The notes under the pieces are model-generated. The model searched no databases, was not told the origin of the DNA, and saw only the letters and a program-made list of their open reading frames with translations. Shown piece after piece: positions 8,968 through 16,809 of a stretch of DNA of 64,000 nt. How positions within the stretch are numbered: position 1 is the stretch's first letter; each line of letters opens with the position of its first letter. The position numbers were made by a program, and so were the translations under genes. Origin of the DNA: DASUCS01 sp041166385 (lineage in GTDB: Bacteria; Actinomycetota; Acidimicrobiia; Acidimicrobiales; JACDCH01); assembly GCA_041166385.1 (NCBI GenBank), contig JBEEFW010000087.1, positions 25,980 to 89,979 on the forward strand, given 5' to 3'.

Positions 8968-9896
8968 CCGTCCTGCTGTTGGCCACTGGCGGGACGATCG
9001 CCAGCAAGAAGCAACCCGACGGAGGCGTGGCGGTCGCGTTGAGGGGTGCGGAGCTGCTGTCGGCGGTGTCGCCGGTCTACACGTCCGACGTCGAGGTCGT
9101 CGACGTGACCCATGGGCCGAGTTGGAACTTCGACATCGAGACCATGGCGTCGATCGCCCGTCAGGCTCGGGACGCGCTGGTCGAGGGGCGCGCGTCGGGC
9201 GTCGTCGTCACCCACGGCACCGACACCGTCGAGGAGACGTTGTGGCTGACCGACCTGCTCGCCTCTGTCGCGACGGCTCAGGGCCCGATCGTCTTCACCG
9301 CGTCGATGCGAAACGCCGGCGAAGCGGACGCCGACGGCCCGTCGAACCTGCGGGACGCGCTGGCACTCGCGCACTCCAAGGAAGGCGTCGGGCGCGGCGC
9401 GCTCCTCTGCGTCAACGGGGAGATTCACGAGGCCCGGTGGGTCACGAAGACCGATACGCAGCGCACCGACACGTTCTCGTCGTTCGGGGTCCGTTCGTAC
9501 ACGCGGCCGCCGACCAACGGTGAGATCGAGCCCGCGGTTGTCGTCATCCGCTCGAATGGAGGCATGGACGGCGACATCGTCGATTGGCACCTGTCGCGCG
9601 GCGCTCGCGGGCTCGTGATCGAAGGCACCGGTGCGGGCAACGTGTCGGGCGCGCTCCTGCCTGGCATCGATCGAGCGTTGTCGTCAGGCGTGGCGGTCGT
9701 CGTGGCTTCCCGCTGTCCGACCGGCGAGGTTGCGCCTGTCTACGGCGGCCCAGGCGGCGGTCACACGTTGGCGTCGATGGGGGTGATCGGCGCTGCAGAG
9801 CTCAGCGCCGCGAAGGCCCGGCTCGCACTCGCGGTCGCAATCGGAAACGATCCGTCGATCGACGCAGTCCGGTCCTGGTTCGAGGTGCTCGGATGA
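8964..9896 (+). CDS. L-asparaginase, type I/II family
   Basis: A 310-residue asparaginase that hydrolyses L-asparagine to aspartate and ammonia. Both catalytic threonines are visible: Thr11 in LLATGGTIASK and Thr86 in THGTDTVEET, with Asp87 next to it, and RNAGEADADGPSNLRDAL is the conserved central loop. No signal peptide, so cytoplasmic. The start is TTG at 8964, overlapping the SDR stop; there is no other start before the first beta-strand. The stop overlaps the next ATG (ATGA at 9893-9896). Within the operon, why it sits with ppgK and an SDR is unclear. Confidence 0.93.
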   Translation: MTVLLLATGGTIASKKQPDGGVAVALRGAELLSAVSPVYTSDVEVVDVTHGPSWNFDIETMASIARQARDALVEGRASGVVVTHGTDTVEETLWLTDLLASVATAQGPIVFTASMRNAGEADADGPSNLRDALALAHSKEGVGRGALLCVNGEIHEARWVTKTDTQRTDTFSSFGVRSYTRPPTNGEIEPAVVVIRSNGGMDGDIVDWHLSRGARGLVIEGTGAGNVSGALLPGIDRALSSGVAVVVASRCPTGEVAPVYGGPGGGHTLASMGVIGAAELSAAKARLALAVAIGNDPSIDAVRSWFEVLG

Positions 9897-10705
9897 CGCT
9901 CGACCTCCTCGTGCCCGGCGTGTACTCGTGGTTGCAGCTCCCGAGCGGGCCGGGTCGGGCCAATGCCGGCGTCGTCGTCGACGCCGACGGGATCACCGTG
10001 ATCGATCCGCTGTTGACGGCGTCGCAATGGACCCCGTTGGCCGAGGCCGTCGAGGCACTCGGTGCGCCGATTCGGCGTGTCGTGCTGACGAGCAGCAACG
10101 CCGAGTACTCCGGCGGTACCGCTCACTTCCGCACGTCGGCCATCTACGGGCGCACGCAAGCGAGCGCGCATCTCGACCAACCCGCTGATCCGAACGTGCT
10201 CCGGCGCCTCTATGCCGCGCACGCGAACGAGATCGACGACGAGTTCGCCACACGACCGGTGAGCCACATCGTCGACGCGATGGTGCAACTCACGCCGGCG
10301 ATCGTCCTCGTGCCGATGACCGGACAACAAGAGGAGAACCTCGTCGTCCACGTCCCAGCGTCGGCGATCGTGTTCGCTGGCGCGATGTGCACGTTCGGCG
10401 TGACGCCCTTGGCGCATCAGGGCAATCCGGCGGCGTGGGCCGATTCCCTCGACGCGTTGCTCGACCTCGCGCCGATCATCGTCCCCGGCCACGGCCCGAT
10501 CGGCGGCGAGGAGGAGGTCCGCGAGCTGCAGGCGTATCTCCGGGCGTGCGTCGCGGCAGATGGGGACGTGTCCCGTCTGGGCTCGGGTCCGTGGGACAAC
10601 TGGACCGCCCGCGAACACGACGTGATCAACGTCGAACGCGCGGCGATGCTCGCCAGGGGCGACGACGACATCCCGCCGTCGCTGCTCCGGCTGCTCGGCC
10701 TCTGA
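9893..10705 (+). CDS. Metallo-beta-lactamase-fold protein with lost metal site
   Basis: A 270-residue protein with the layout of a metallo-beta-lactamase-superfamily hydrolase (VYSWLQLPSG, GVVVDADGITVIDPLL, PIIVPGHGPIGG). The key HxHxDH motif, however, reads T-S67-S-N69-A-E71-Y72-S-G-G: each of the three histidines and the aspartate has been replaced while the flanking residues keep the family pattern. The later GD motif is FAGAMC, so that ligand is also gone; only the PGHGP histidine remains. It is therefore probably not a zinc hydrolase and may bind a ligand or partner. It is the last gene of the ppgK operon, with ATGA overlap to the asparaginase. Framing by good codons shows it is expressed rather than decayed. 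Confidence 0.8.
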   Translation: MTLDLLVPGVYSWLQLPSGPGRANAGVVVDADGITVIDPLLTASQWTPLAEAVEALGAPIRRVVLTSSNAEYSGGTAHFRTSAIYGRTQASAHLDQPADPNVLRRLYAAHANEIDDEFATRPVSHIVDAMVQLTPAIVLVPMTGQQEENLVVHVPASAIVFAGAMCTFGVTPLAHQGNPAAWADSLDALLDLAPIIVPGHGPIGGEEEVRELQAYLRACVAADGDVSRLGSGPWDNWTAREHDVINVERAAMLARGDDDIPPSLLRLLGL

Positions 10706-10755
10706 GCGCCGAACCCATTTCGCCACTTTGGACGAACGACGACATGGACGGTCGC

Positions 10756-10828
10756 CGAACGCGCCAAAAGCGCACTGTGCCGAACAATTGGCGCGGTTCG
10801 CTACTGGAAGTGTCGCCAACCGCGCCAA
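10756..10828. repeat. Two mutually exclusive hairpins in a convergent gap
   Basis: The gap between the convergent MBL-fold gene (ends 10705) and the phosphotransferase gene (ends 10871) holds three related arms. TTGGCGCGGTT at 10788-10798 is perfectly complementary over 11 bases to AACCGCGCCAA at 10818-10828, and also pairs with GAACGCGCCAA at 10757-10767 (11 pairs with one bulged base). The central arm can pair with only one of them at a time. Flanking GTCGCC precedes both outer arms, so the outer arms look like a direct repeat of about 22 bases. No U-tract follows, so a classical intrinsic terminator is not evident. Role unknown; a bidirectional transcription stop is the simplest reading. 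Confidence 0.55.
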
Positions 10829-10870
10829 GAGCGGCGGTCGATGCCGACGAGGACCCGTAGGTACCAGGTC

Positions 10871-11734
10871 TTAGGCACCGAGGCGCTCGAGGACCGACGC
10901 GCCGTAGTCGACGTGCAGGTCGGAGAGTTCGGGTCGTCCCGTGCGTGCGTAGAAGTCGATGCTCCGCAACACCATGTGCGCGTTGTAGGCGACGAGCAGT
11001 TCGATCGGTGTCCCCGCCAGCGCGCGGTCCCGCAGTCGCTCCGCCACCCCGGGCTCCGCGCCGACCAAGCCCAGCCAGTACGCCAACGTCACGAGGTCGA
11101 ACCGACGATCGCCGTCCTGGCACGCCTCGATGTCGATGATGGCTGTCACGCGCCCGTCGGCCACGAGCATGTTGCGATGGTGGTAGTCGCAATGCACGAG
11201 GTCAGTTGCGGGCACATCATCCGCCTCGATGCTGTGGCCGACGGCCACGAGTCGATCGAGCAGATCCCGGGCACGACTCGAGTGCGCGGCGATCACTGAG
11301 TGCAGGCACCAGTCCTCGAGGCCGACGCGCAATGAATCCACCAGATCGACACCCCACGGCTCCTGGCCACCGACGCCGCACCCCGCGGCCCGCTCGTTGG
11401 CCGCCACGAGCTGATCGACAATGGATTGGCTCAGCGGCTCATCGACGAGCGCGCCGATCGCTCGATCCTGGAGGTGCCACAACCAGTCGTCGACTCGGCC
11501 GTGACCGATGACGGCCGGCGTCGGATATCCGGCGGCTCGAGCCTTGGAGATCCGGCGGGCGGAGTGCTCGAGCTGCGCGCGGCGTGGTTCGGTGTACGGC
11601 CAGTGCTTCAGCACTGCCCCTCGCCCGCCCCATTCGACGAACGCCGCGCCGAACTCTCCTCCGGGGCACGCGCTCTCCCACCGGACGGCATGACCGTCGC
11701 GCTGCAGGAGTTCAACGATGTCCCGGCCGTCCAC
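10871..11734 (-). CDS. Phosphotransferase of the APH/choline kinase fold
   Basis: A 287-residue kinase-fold phosphotransferase unrelated in detail to the one at 3725. The catalytic loop is LVHCDYHHRNMLV and the metal-binding aspartate is in IIDIEACQDGDRRFDL. The N-terminal lobe has VLKHWPY with the likely ATP-binding lysine. Such proteins phosphorylate hydroxylated small molecules; the substrate cannot be named. The ATG at 11734 gives a normal N-terminus for the fold. It is divergent from the large cargo-like gene at 11882, with 147 bases between them, and convergent with the MBL-fold gene. Confidence 0.83.
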   Translation of the reverse strand: MDGRDIVELLQRDGHAVRWESACPGGEFGAAFVEWGGRGAVLKHWPYTEPRRAQLEHSARRISKARAAGYPTPAVIGHGRVDDWLWHLQDRAIGALVDEPLSQSIVDQLVAANERAAGCGVGGQEPWGVDLVDSLRVGLEDWCLHSVIAAHSSRARDLLDRLVAVGHSIEADDVPATDLVHCDYHHRNMLVADGRVTAIIDIEACQDGDRRFDLVTLAYWLGLVGAEPGVAERLRDRALAGTPIELLVAYNAHMVLRSIDFYARTGRPELSDLHVDYGASVLERLGA

Positions 11735-11841
11735 GACAGATCATCCTGTGGCTTCGAGGAAGCCGAGCCAAACGGGATGTGGCGCGGCGCTGCCAGCCAA
11801 CGTTGCGTACAGTTGGCACTTACAACGTCGCGGTCCCGGCA

Positions 11842-11853
11842 GATCAGCTGATC
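11842..11853. promoter_or_regulatory. 12-bp perfect palindrome upstream of the cargo-like gene
   Basis: GATCAGCTGATC is a perfect palindrome 28 bases before the ATG at 11882, in the divergent gap shared with the phosphotransferase gene. An AGGAG stretch follows at 11857-11861 but is 20 bases from the ATG, too far for a normal ribosome site. It could be an operator for the plus-strand gene; a short palindrome of this size can also arise by chance. Confidence 0.3.
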
Positions 11854-11881
11854 AGCAGGAGACGCGAGCCGGGGTGCGGCC

Positions 11882-13957
11882 ATGGGTACGGAAGGCGAGA
11901 CTGTCCCTGCCGCTCCCGCCGCGGCCGTCACCAAAGAGGCTGTCTACAAGAAGACGTCAGCTGGCAGCGCCGCAACCAAGGTGCCGCACGCGTCGACCGC
12001 GCCGAGCAACGACAAGGCATTCGCGGCAAATGTCCTGCGCATCCAAGAGGCGGCGGGCAACCAGGCGGCACTGGCCTGGGTCGGAAATCCGGGCGGAAGC
12101 GACACGTCGACCGACGCCGCGGACGGACGCATCCAGCGTCGCCCTGCCGTCGGTGCCGACTCGGGCGCGCCGCTCGACAGCGGCCCCCGGAAGGTGAGTC
12201 GGAGCGCGCAGTTGCGAGCGAAGGCCTCTGCCGCCGGATCGGACATCTTCTTCGACCGCGCCGCTCCCCCGCTGGTGCAGCGATCAGCGGTCATTCGGCG
12301 CGTCACCGAAGAGTCCGTCGACGAGCACGTGAAGATGGGTGGCGCCCGCAAAGCGAGTGGGGGGATCGCCGAACAGGCGAAGCACGGTGGACTCGACAGC
12401 AAGTCCGGACTCGTTATGCCGTCGAAGATCAAGGAGAGCATGGAAGCGCCCGAGCAGATGGTGCTCGGCTGCGGCAGCAAGTGGAAGGAGGTGAAGACGC
12501 AGTACATCGCCGATGAACCCAAGATGCGCCTGCTGCTCCAGTACCGCATCCATGAGGTCGGCCGGATCTACAAGCAGGTGATCGGTGAGTTGTGGAGGGA
12601 GAACGCACCGTTGCGCGCGAAGGAGCGCGCGATCAAGGGCTCCGTTCCCCGCGATCAGCTCTTCCAGCTGAACGACCTGCAGTTCTCGATGATGGGCAGC
12701 ACCGACCTCACCTCCGACTACGACGTCAGCTTCGACCATGTCGTGACGAAACCTTGGATCGGCGTGGCCGCGGTCAAGGCCTTCAACCGGATCTTCCGCG
12801 AGAAGTGGAAGGCCGAATCGGGAACCGTCTTCGACACGAACGTGTACACGCAGGGCTTCATGCCCTCGGACATGAGCAACATCCCCACCGCGCTCCCCGG
12901 TGCGATCGACAAGCGCCGACAGGGCGCCGAGGCGCTGGCCGCCATCGCAGGTCCGTCGCAAAAGGAAGCACAGGACTTGGTCAAGAGCCTGAAGAGCAAG
13001 CACGCCGAGGCGGTCCAAGTCCGTTCCAAGATGGCCGCGGACGCGATCCAGGGACGAGCCGAAGTCCGCAAGAGCCACACGATCTCGCAGGCGAAGGTCT
13101 TCGCCATCGAGGACGTGATGTCGCTCGTGAAGATCCGCAAGTTCATGAACGAAACGGACTGGGTCGCGTACAGCACGATGCTCCTGTCGGAGCTCGAGGG
13201 TCCCGCCAAGGCAGCGACGAAGGTCGTCCTGAAGCAAGCCGACGACAAATACAAGGAACTCGACGCTCAGCTGGAAGCGAAGAAGGCGGCGCTGCGCGTC
13301 GGACGTCCAGAAGGGACGGTCGACGACGAGGACCTCGAGCTCGAAGCCTCCAACCGCCTGTACGAGGAGTACCTCGTGAAGGCCGCGGCGATCGTCGCGG
13401 CGAATCACGGTGTGCTCGAGCCGGGTGCAATCGCGAAGTGGACCGAGCAGCAATCGACTGCGCTGTACTTTGCGAACGAGGCGTATCACACGAGCGGGCC
13501 GGTCGAGAGCACGGTGATCGGTCAGCAGATGGGCATCAAGATGGCCCAGACGCCCGAGCAACACATGCAGGCCATCAACGAGCAGACCGGCTTCGTGGTC
13601 GAACAGCACCACGCCACGCACGCCAAGCCACCCGGTCGGTTCCTCTGGAAGTCGTCGAAGTACGTCGACCGCATCTGCGCGATCCTCAATCTCATCCGCC
13701 AAGACGTGCCCGGCGGGCTGCCCGACGTCCTGCCGCTCGAACTGGAGCTCCGTTCGCTCTCGGCCGCGCTCCTCGTCATCAAGAAGGGCACGCTGCCGGA
13801 TGAGCAGAAGGACACCGCGTCGGTCGAAAAAGCGACCTTGGCGGGACCGCCGGTCAGCGAGGACGTACAGAAGTGCGTGCTCAGGCTGAACGCCGACGTC
13901 AACCAGCGGCTGCGGAACGCCAAGAATCCGGCCCAGGACACCGCGCCAACGGTCTAG
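11882..13957 (+). CDS. Putative contractile-injection-system cargo or polymorphic toxin with nucleotidyltransferase-like domain
   Basis: A 691-residue protein without signal peptide or membrane helices. Residues 1-140 are low-complexity and carry LRIQEAAGNQAAL (Asn60), resembling the LQ-x-x-AGN-x-A motif found in actinobacterial DUF4157-type proteins and other proteins linked to extracellular contractile injection systems, plus IQRR and VQRSAVIRR stretches common in the same proteins. Residues 272-284 (GSTDLTSDYDVSF) match the nucleotidyltransferase GS...DxD active site (Asp279, Asp281), with a candidate third carboxylate at Asp318 in VFDTNVY. The C-terminal half is helical, with a charged coiled-coil-like stretch around residues 460-510. 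No immunity gene, secretion gene or injection-machine gene lies nearby. Family links are by motif only, so the function is an inference. Alternative: a housekeeping nucleotidyltransferase-like protein with a disordered leader. Confidence 0.5.
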   Translation: MGTEGETVPAAPAAAVTKEAVYKKTSAGSAATKVPHASTAPSNDKAFAANVLRIQEAAGNQAALAWVGNPGGSDTSTDAADGRIQRRPAVGADSGAPLDSGPRKVSRSAQLRAKASAAGSDIFFDRAAPPLVQRSAVIRRVTEESVDEHVKMGGARKASGGIAEQAKHGGLDSKSGLVMPSKIKESMEAPEQMVLGCGSKWKEVKTQYIADEPKMRLLLQYRIHEVGRIYKQVIGELWRENAPLRAKERAIKGSVPRDQLFQLNDLQFSMMGSTDLTSDYDVSFDHVVTKPWIGVAAVKAFNRIFREKWKAESGTVFDTNVYTQGFMPSDMSNIPTALPGAIDKRRQGAEALAAIAGPSQKEAQDLVKSLKSKHAEAVQVRSKMAADAIQGRAEVRKSHTISQAKVFAIEDVMSLVKIRKFMNETDWVAYSTMLLSELEGPAKAATKVVLKQADDKYKELDAQLEAKKAALRVGRPEGTVDDEDLELEASNRLYEEYLVKAAAIVAANHGVLEPGAIAKWTEQQSTALYFANEAYHTSGPVESTVIGQQMGIKMAQTPEQHMQAINEQTGFVVEQHHATHAKPPGRFLWKSSKYVDRICAILNLIRQDVPGGLPDVLPLELELRSLSAALLVIKKGTLPDEQKDTASVEKATLAGPPVSEDVQKCVLRLNADVNQRLRNAKNPAQDTAPTV

Positions 13958-13997
13958 GCCGCTGGCCAACGCGCTTCCGTCCCGACGGCTGCGCATG

Positions 13998-14011
13998 CGA
14001 ACATATGTTCG
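13998..14011. promoter_or_regulatory. LexA (SOS) box on the dinB start codon
   Basis: CGAACATATGTTCG is a perfect 14-base palindrome containing GAAC-N4-GTTC, the core of the LexA operator known from Bacillus and mycobacteria. It overlaps the ATG at 14005. Its position directly on the start of a translesion polymerase supports SOS control and suggests a very short or absent leader in the mRNA. Confidence 0.8.
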
Positions 14012-15201
14012 TGTCTGGTGAGGCGACGATCCTGCATGCCGACCTCGACGCCTTCTACGCGTCGGTGGAGCAGCGGGACGATCCCTCGCTCCGCGGGCGA
14101 CCCGTCATCGTGGGAATGGGTGTCGTGCTGTCGTCGAGCTACGAGGCGCGGGCGCAGGGCGTGCGCACGGCGATGGGCGGCCGCCAGGCCAAACGACTGT
14201 GTCCCGATGCGGTCGTCGTGTCACCGCGCATGTCGGCCTACTCCGAGGCGAGCAAGGCGGTGTTCGACGTCTTCAACGACACCACTCCCCTCGTCGAGGG
14301 GCTGTCGATCGACGAGGCGTTCCTCGACGTCGGGGGGCTGCGTCGTCTCGCCGGCGCGCCTCGTGACATCGCCGTCAAGCTGCGCGCCGATGTGCGCGAG
14401 CGCGTCGGCCTCCCGATCACCGTCGGCGTGGCCCGCACCAAGTTCCTGGCGAAGGTGGCCAGCGGGGTGGCCAAGCCCGATGGCCTCCTCGTCGTGCCTC
14501 CCGATCGCGAGATGGCCTTCCTGCATCCGCTGCCGGTGCAGAAGCTGTGGGGCGTCGGCCCGATCACTGCCGAGAAGCTCCACGGCCGCGGCATCACGAC
14601 CGTGGGCGAGGTCGCGCAGCTACAGGAGAACGTGCTCGTGTCGATGCTCGGGCTCGCGTCCGGCCGGCACCTGCACGCATTGGCCCACAACCGCGACCCG
14701 CGACCCGTGCTGGTCGGTCGTCGGCGCCGGTCGATCGGGTCGCAGCATGCGATCGGGTGGCGGCCGAAGTCGGCCACCGACATCGACGCGTCGGCCGTGG
14801 CCATCGTCGACCGTGTGACGCGACGCATGCGCGCCGCCGGACGCGTCGGCCGCACGGTCGTGTTGCGAATGCGGTTCGACGACTTCTCGCGGGCGACCCG
14901 GTCGCACACCATGGATCGGCCCACCGCGTCGACCCATGCGATCCTCGACGCCGTGCGCGCGCTGGTGGCCGCGTCGATGCCCATGATTCGTGAGCAAGGC
15001 CTCACGTGCATCGGGGTGGCGGTCACGAACCTCGACAACGACGATGCCGTCCAACTCGTGCTGCCCTTCGACAGTCACGCCGACGGTGCGCTCGACGCGG
15101 TCCTCGACGGGGTCCGGGAACGGTTCGGCTCCTCGGCGATCGGACGAGCCTTGTTACTCGGCCGCGACCAGGGCCTCTCCGTGCCCCTTCTCCCCGATTG
15201 A
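14005..15201 (+). CDS. dinB: DNA polymerase IV (Y-family translesion polymerase)
   Basis: A 398-residue error-prone polymerase that copies past damaged template bases. The palm metal ligands are visible as Asp13 in LHADLDAFYASVEQ and Asp103-Glu104 in SIDEAFLD; the helix-hairpin-helix thumb region is KLWGVGPITAEKL and the little-finger domain follows from about residue 240. No beta-clamp peptide of the classical QLxLF form is obvious at the end, but VQLVLPF near residue 355 is a good internal candidate. The ATG at 14005 lies within the LexA box; GTG at 14011 (VSGEATILHADLD) may be the true start of a leaderless message. It overlaps the converging EamA gene by 48 bases. Confidence 0.94.
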   Translation: MFVSGEATILHADLDAFYASVEQRDDPSLRGRPVIVGMGVVLSSSYEARAQGVRTAMGGRQAKRLCPDAVVVSPRMSAYSEASKAVFDVFNDTTPLVEGLSIDEAFLDVGGLRRLAGAPRDIAVKLRADVRERVGLPITVGVARTKFLAKVASGVAKPDGLLVVPPDREMAFLHPLPVQKLWGVGPITAEKLHGRGITTVGEVAQLQENVLVSMLGLASGRHLHALAHNRDPRPVLVGRRRRSIGSQHAIGWRPKSATDIDASAVAIVDRVTRRMRAAGRVGRTVVLRMRFDDFSRATRSHTMDRPTASTHAILDAVRALVAASMPMIREQGLTCIGVAVTNLDNDDAVQLVLPFDSHADGALDAVLDGVRERFGSSAIGRALLLGRDQGLSVPLLPD

Positions 15202-16080
15202 GGGCCGGGCCGTACCCACGGCCACCACGCCGACGGCCGCGAGCACGACCGCCATGCCGAAGATCTGCACCCACTCGACGGTCTCGTCGAGAAAGATCAC
15301 CGCGCTGATCACGGCCACGACCGGAATCGCCAGTGTCAGCAACGACATCACCGACAGGTCGACGTGCGCGTGCGCCCAGTTCACGAGCAGGTGGCCGACA
15401 CCGCCCGACCCGATGGCGAGCGCCGCGATCCACGCCCACTGACCCGGCCCGCCGGGGTCGATCCGCTGGCCGGACAGCAGCGCGATGGGCGTCACCACGG
15501 CCGCCGCGATGACGAGCATCGCCGTGAGGTACTCGAACGGCGCGATCTTCGTGCTGACCCGCTTCGAAGCGACGAAGTAGATCGTCCACGCGAGCAAGGC
15601 ACCGACCGCCAGGAGGTCGCCAGTGAGGCTCCACACCGGAGCCCCCGAGGATCCGTAGACGACGATCACGACGCCCACGATGGCCGCCAACGACCACCCG
15701 ATGATCGCCGCGGTGGCAGGCTCGCCGAACATCGGACCCGCCACGAGCAAGACCAAGGCCGGCTGTAGCGCGCCGACCATCGTCGCGTTTGCGACGGTCG
15801 TGTTCTTCAGCGCACTGAAGAACAGGACGATGTCGGCGCCGAACGCGAGCCCACCAAGCAGCGACAGCCGAAACGAGCCGAGCGAAAGCCGACGGCCGGT
15901 CGCGTAGAAGATCACCAGGGTCGCCACCGCGCCGATCCACAAGCGGTGAAACGCGACGATCAGCCCGTCGATCTGGTCGACCTTGCGGATGACAACGGCC
16001 ATCCCGCCCCACACGGTGACCGCAAACAGCACGGCCAGCGTGCCCGCGACGGGACGCCGCTCGACTCGGGCATCGACCAC
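15154..16080 (-). CDS. EamA/DMT-family transporter
   Basis: A 308-residue inner-membrane protein with two EamA repeats, about ten hydrophobic helices (for example LAVLFAVTVWGGMAVVI, IIGWSLAAIVGVVIVVYG, LLTLAIPVVAVISAVIFL). The end-of-repeat signature LDETVEWVQIFGMAVVLAAV is typical of drug/metabolite exporters such as RhaT/YdcZ relatives. Substrate unknown. Start GTG at 16080 shares one base with the TAG of the PIG-L gene (TAGTG), so the two are coupled. Its 3' end runs 48 bases into the end of dinB on the other strand. Confidence 0.9.
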   Translation of the reverse strand: MVDARVERRPVAGTLAVLFAVTVWGGMAVVIRKVDQIDGLIVAFHRLWIGAVATLVIFYATGRRLSLGSFRLSLLGGLAFGADIVLFFSALKNTTVANATMVGALQPALVLLVAGPMFGEPATAAIIGWSLAAIVGVVIVVYGSSGAPVWSLTGDLLAVGALLAWTIYFVASKRVSTKIAPFEYLTAMLVIAAAVVTPIALLSGQRIDPGGPGQWAWIAALAIGSGGVGHLLVNWAHAHVDLSVMSLLTLAIPVVAVISAVIFLDETVEWVQIFGMAVVLAAVGVVAVGTARPSIGEKGHGEALVAAE

Positions 16081-16808
16081 TACGCCGTCTCGACGCGTTG
16101 GAACGCTTCGGCGTACGAGCCCCTCGGCAGGCCACGGCTCTTGCCCACCGACGCGCCCCAGTCCCGGATGAGCTTGTCGATCGCGTCGGCATCGGCGATC
16201 TGACTCGTGTGGCACAGCAATGCCTTCACCTTGCGGTCGATCACCGTTGTCGTGTCGACGTGCACGTCCGCTTCCGACGCCGTCATGATCCAGACCTCGG
16301 GCACCGTCCACGGTTCGAGATCTTCGTCCGCGAGCAACTCGGGATGGGCGAAGAGATTGCGTGCGTCCGGATAGACGGCGCACAGCGTCGCCTCTCCCGT
16401 GGCGAGGTGGTCGGGATGGCTCGCGTAGATGCGCTGGAAGTTTCGCTGCGGCGACTGGGCCACCACCCGCTGCGGACGAACCTCGCGGATCGCTCGACTG
16501 ATGTCGCGCCGTAAGTCGATCGACGCCTGCACGCGTCCATCCGCGTGACCGAGGAACTTCAAGTCGGTGACACCGACACATTCCGCAGCGGCCGTCTGCT
16601 CGGCTCGTCGGATCGCGGCCATCTCCGAGCGGGGCACGCTCGGATCGGATCCGCCGGCCTCGCCGTCAGTGACGATGCAGTACGAAACCTCGATGCCTTG
16701 CGACGTCCATACGGCGACCGATCCCGCAGCGCCGAAGTCGACGTCGTCGGGATGCGCGGTGACGACGAGGATGCGTTCGATCTCGAGGTCGCCGGCCATC
16801 GGCGACAC
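16080..16808 (-). CDS. PIG-L/LmbE-family zinc deacetylase
   Basis: A 242-residue zinc-dependent N-deacetylase-like protein. The signature AHPDDVDFGAAGS near residue 19 provides His and two Asp residues for zinc and catalysis, and SHPDHLATGEATL gives the second histidine pair. Relatives include mycothiol biosynthesis MshB and mycothiol-S-conjugate amidase Mca, which act on GlcNAc-inositol or conjugates; which of these roles applies is not determined. The GTG at 16808 leaves one base after the upstream SDR stop; an ATG at 16799 is the alternative. It is the middle of a minus-strand run SDR, PIG-L, EamA. Confidence 0.87.
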   Translation of the reverse strand: MSPMAGDLEIERILVVTAHPDDVDFGAAGSVAVWTSQGIEVSYCIVTDGEAGGSDPSVPRSEMAAIRRAEQTAAAECVGVTDLKFLGHADGRVQASIDLRRDISRAIREVRPQRVVAQSPQRNFQRIYASHPDHLATGEATLCAVYPDARNLFAHPELLADEDLEPWTVPEVWIMTASEADVHVDTTTVIDRKVKALLCHTSQIADADAIDKLIRDWGASVGKSRGLPRGSYAEAFQRVETA

Positions 16809-16809
16809 C

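Noticed and set aside
12284..13996. A 570-codon minus-strand frame opposite the cargo-like protein
   Set aside because: The plus-strand frame has the motifs (AGN, GS...DxD) and normal codon use; the minus frame has only Arg/Leu/Val/Asp-rich sequence.
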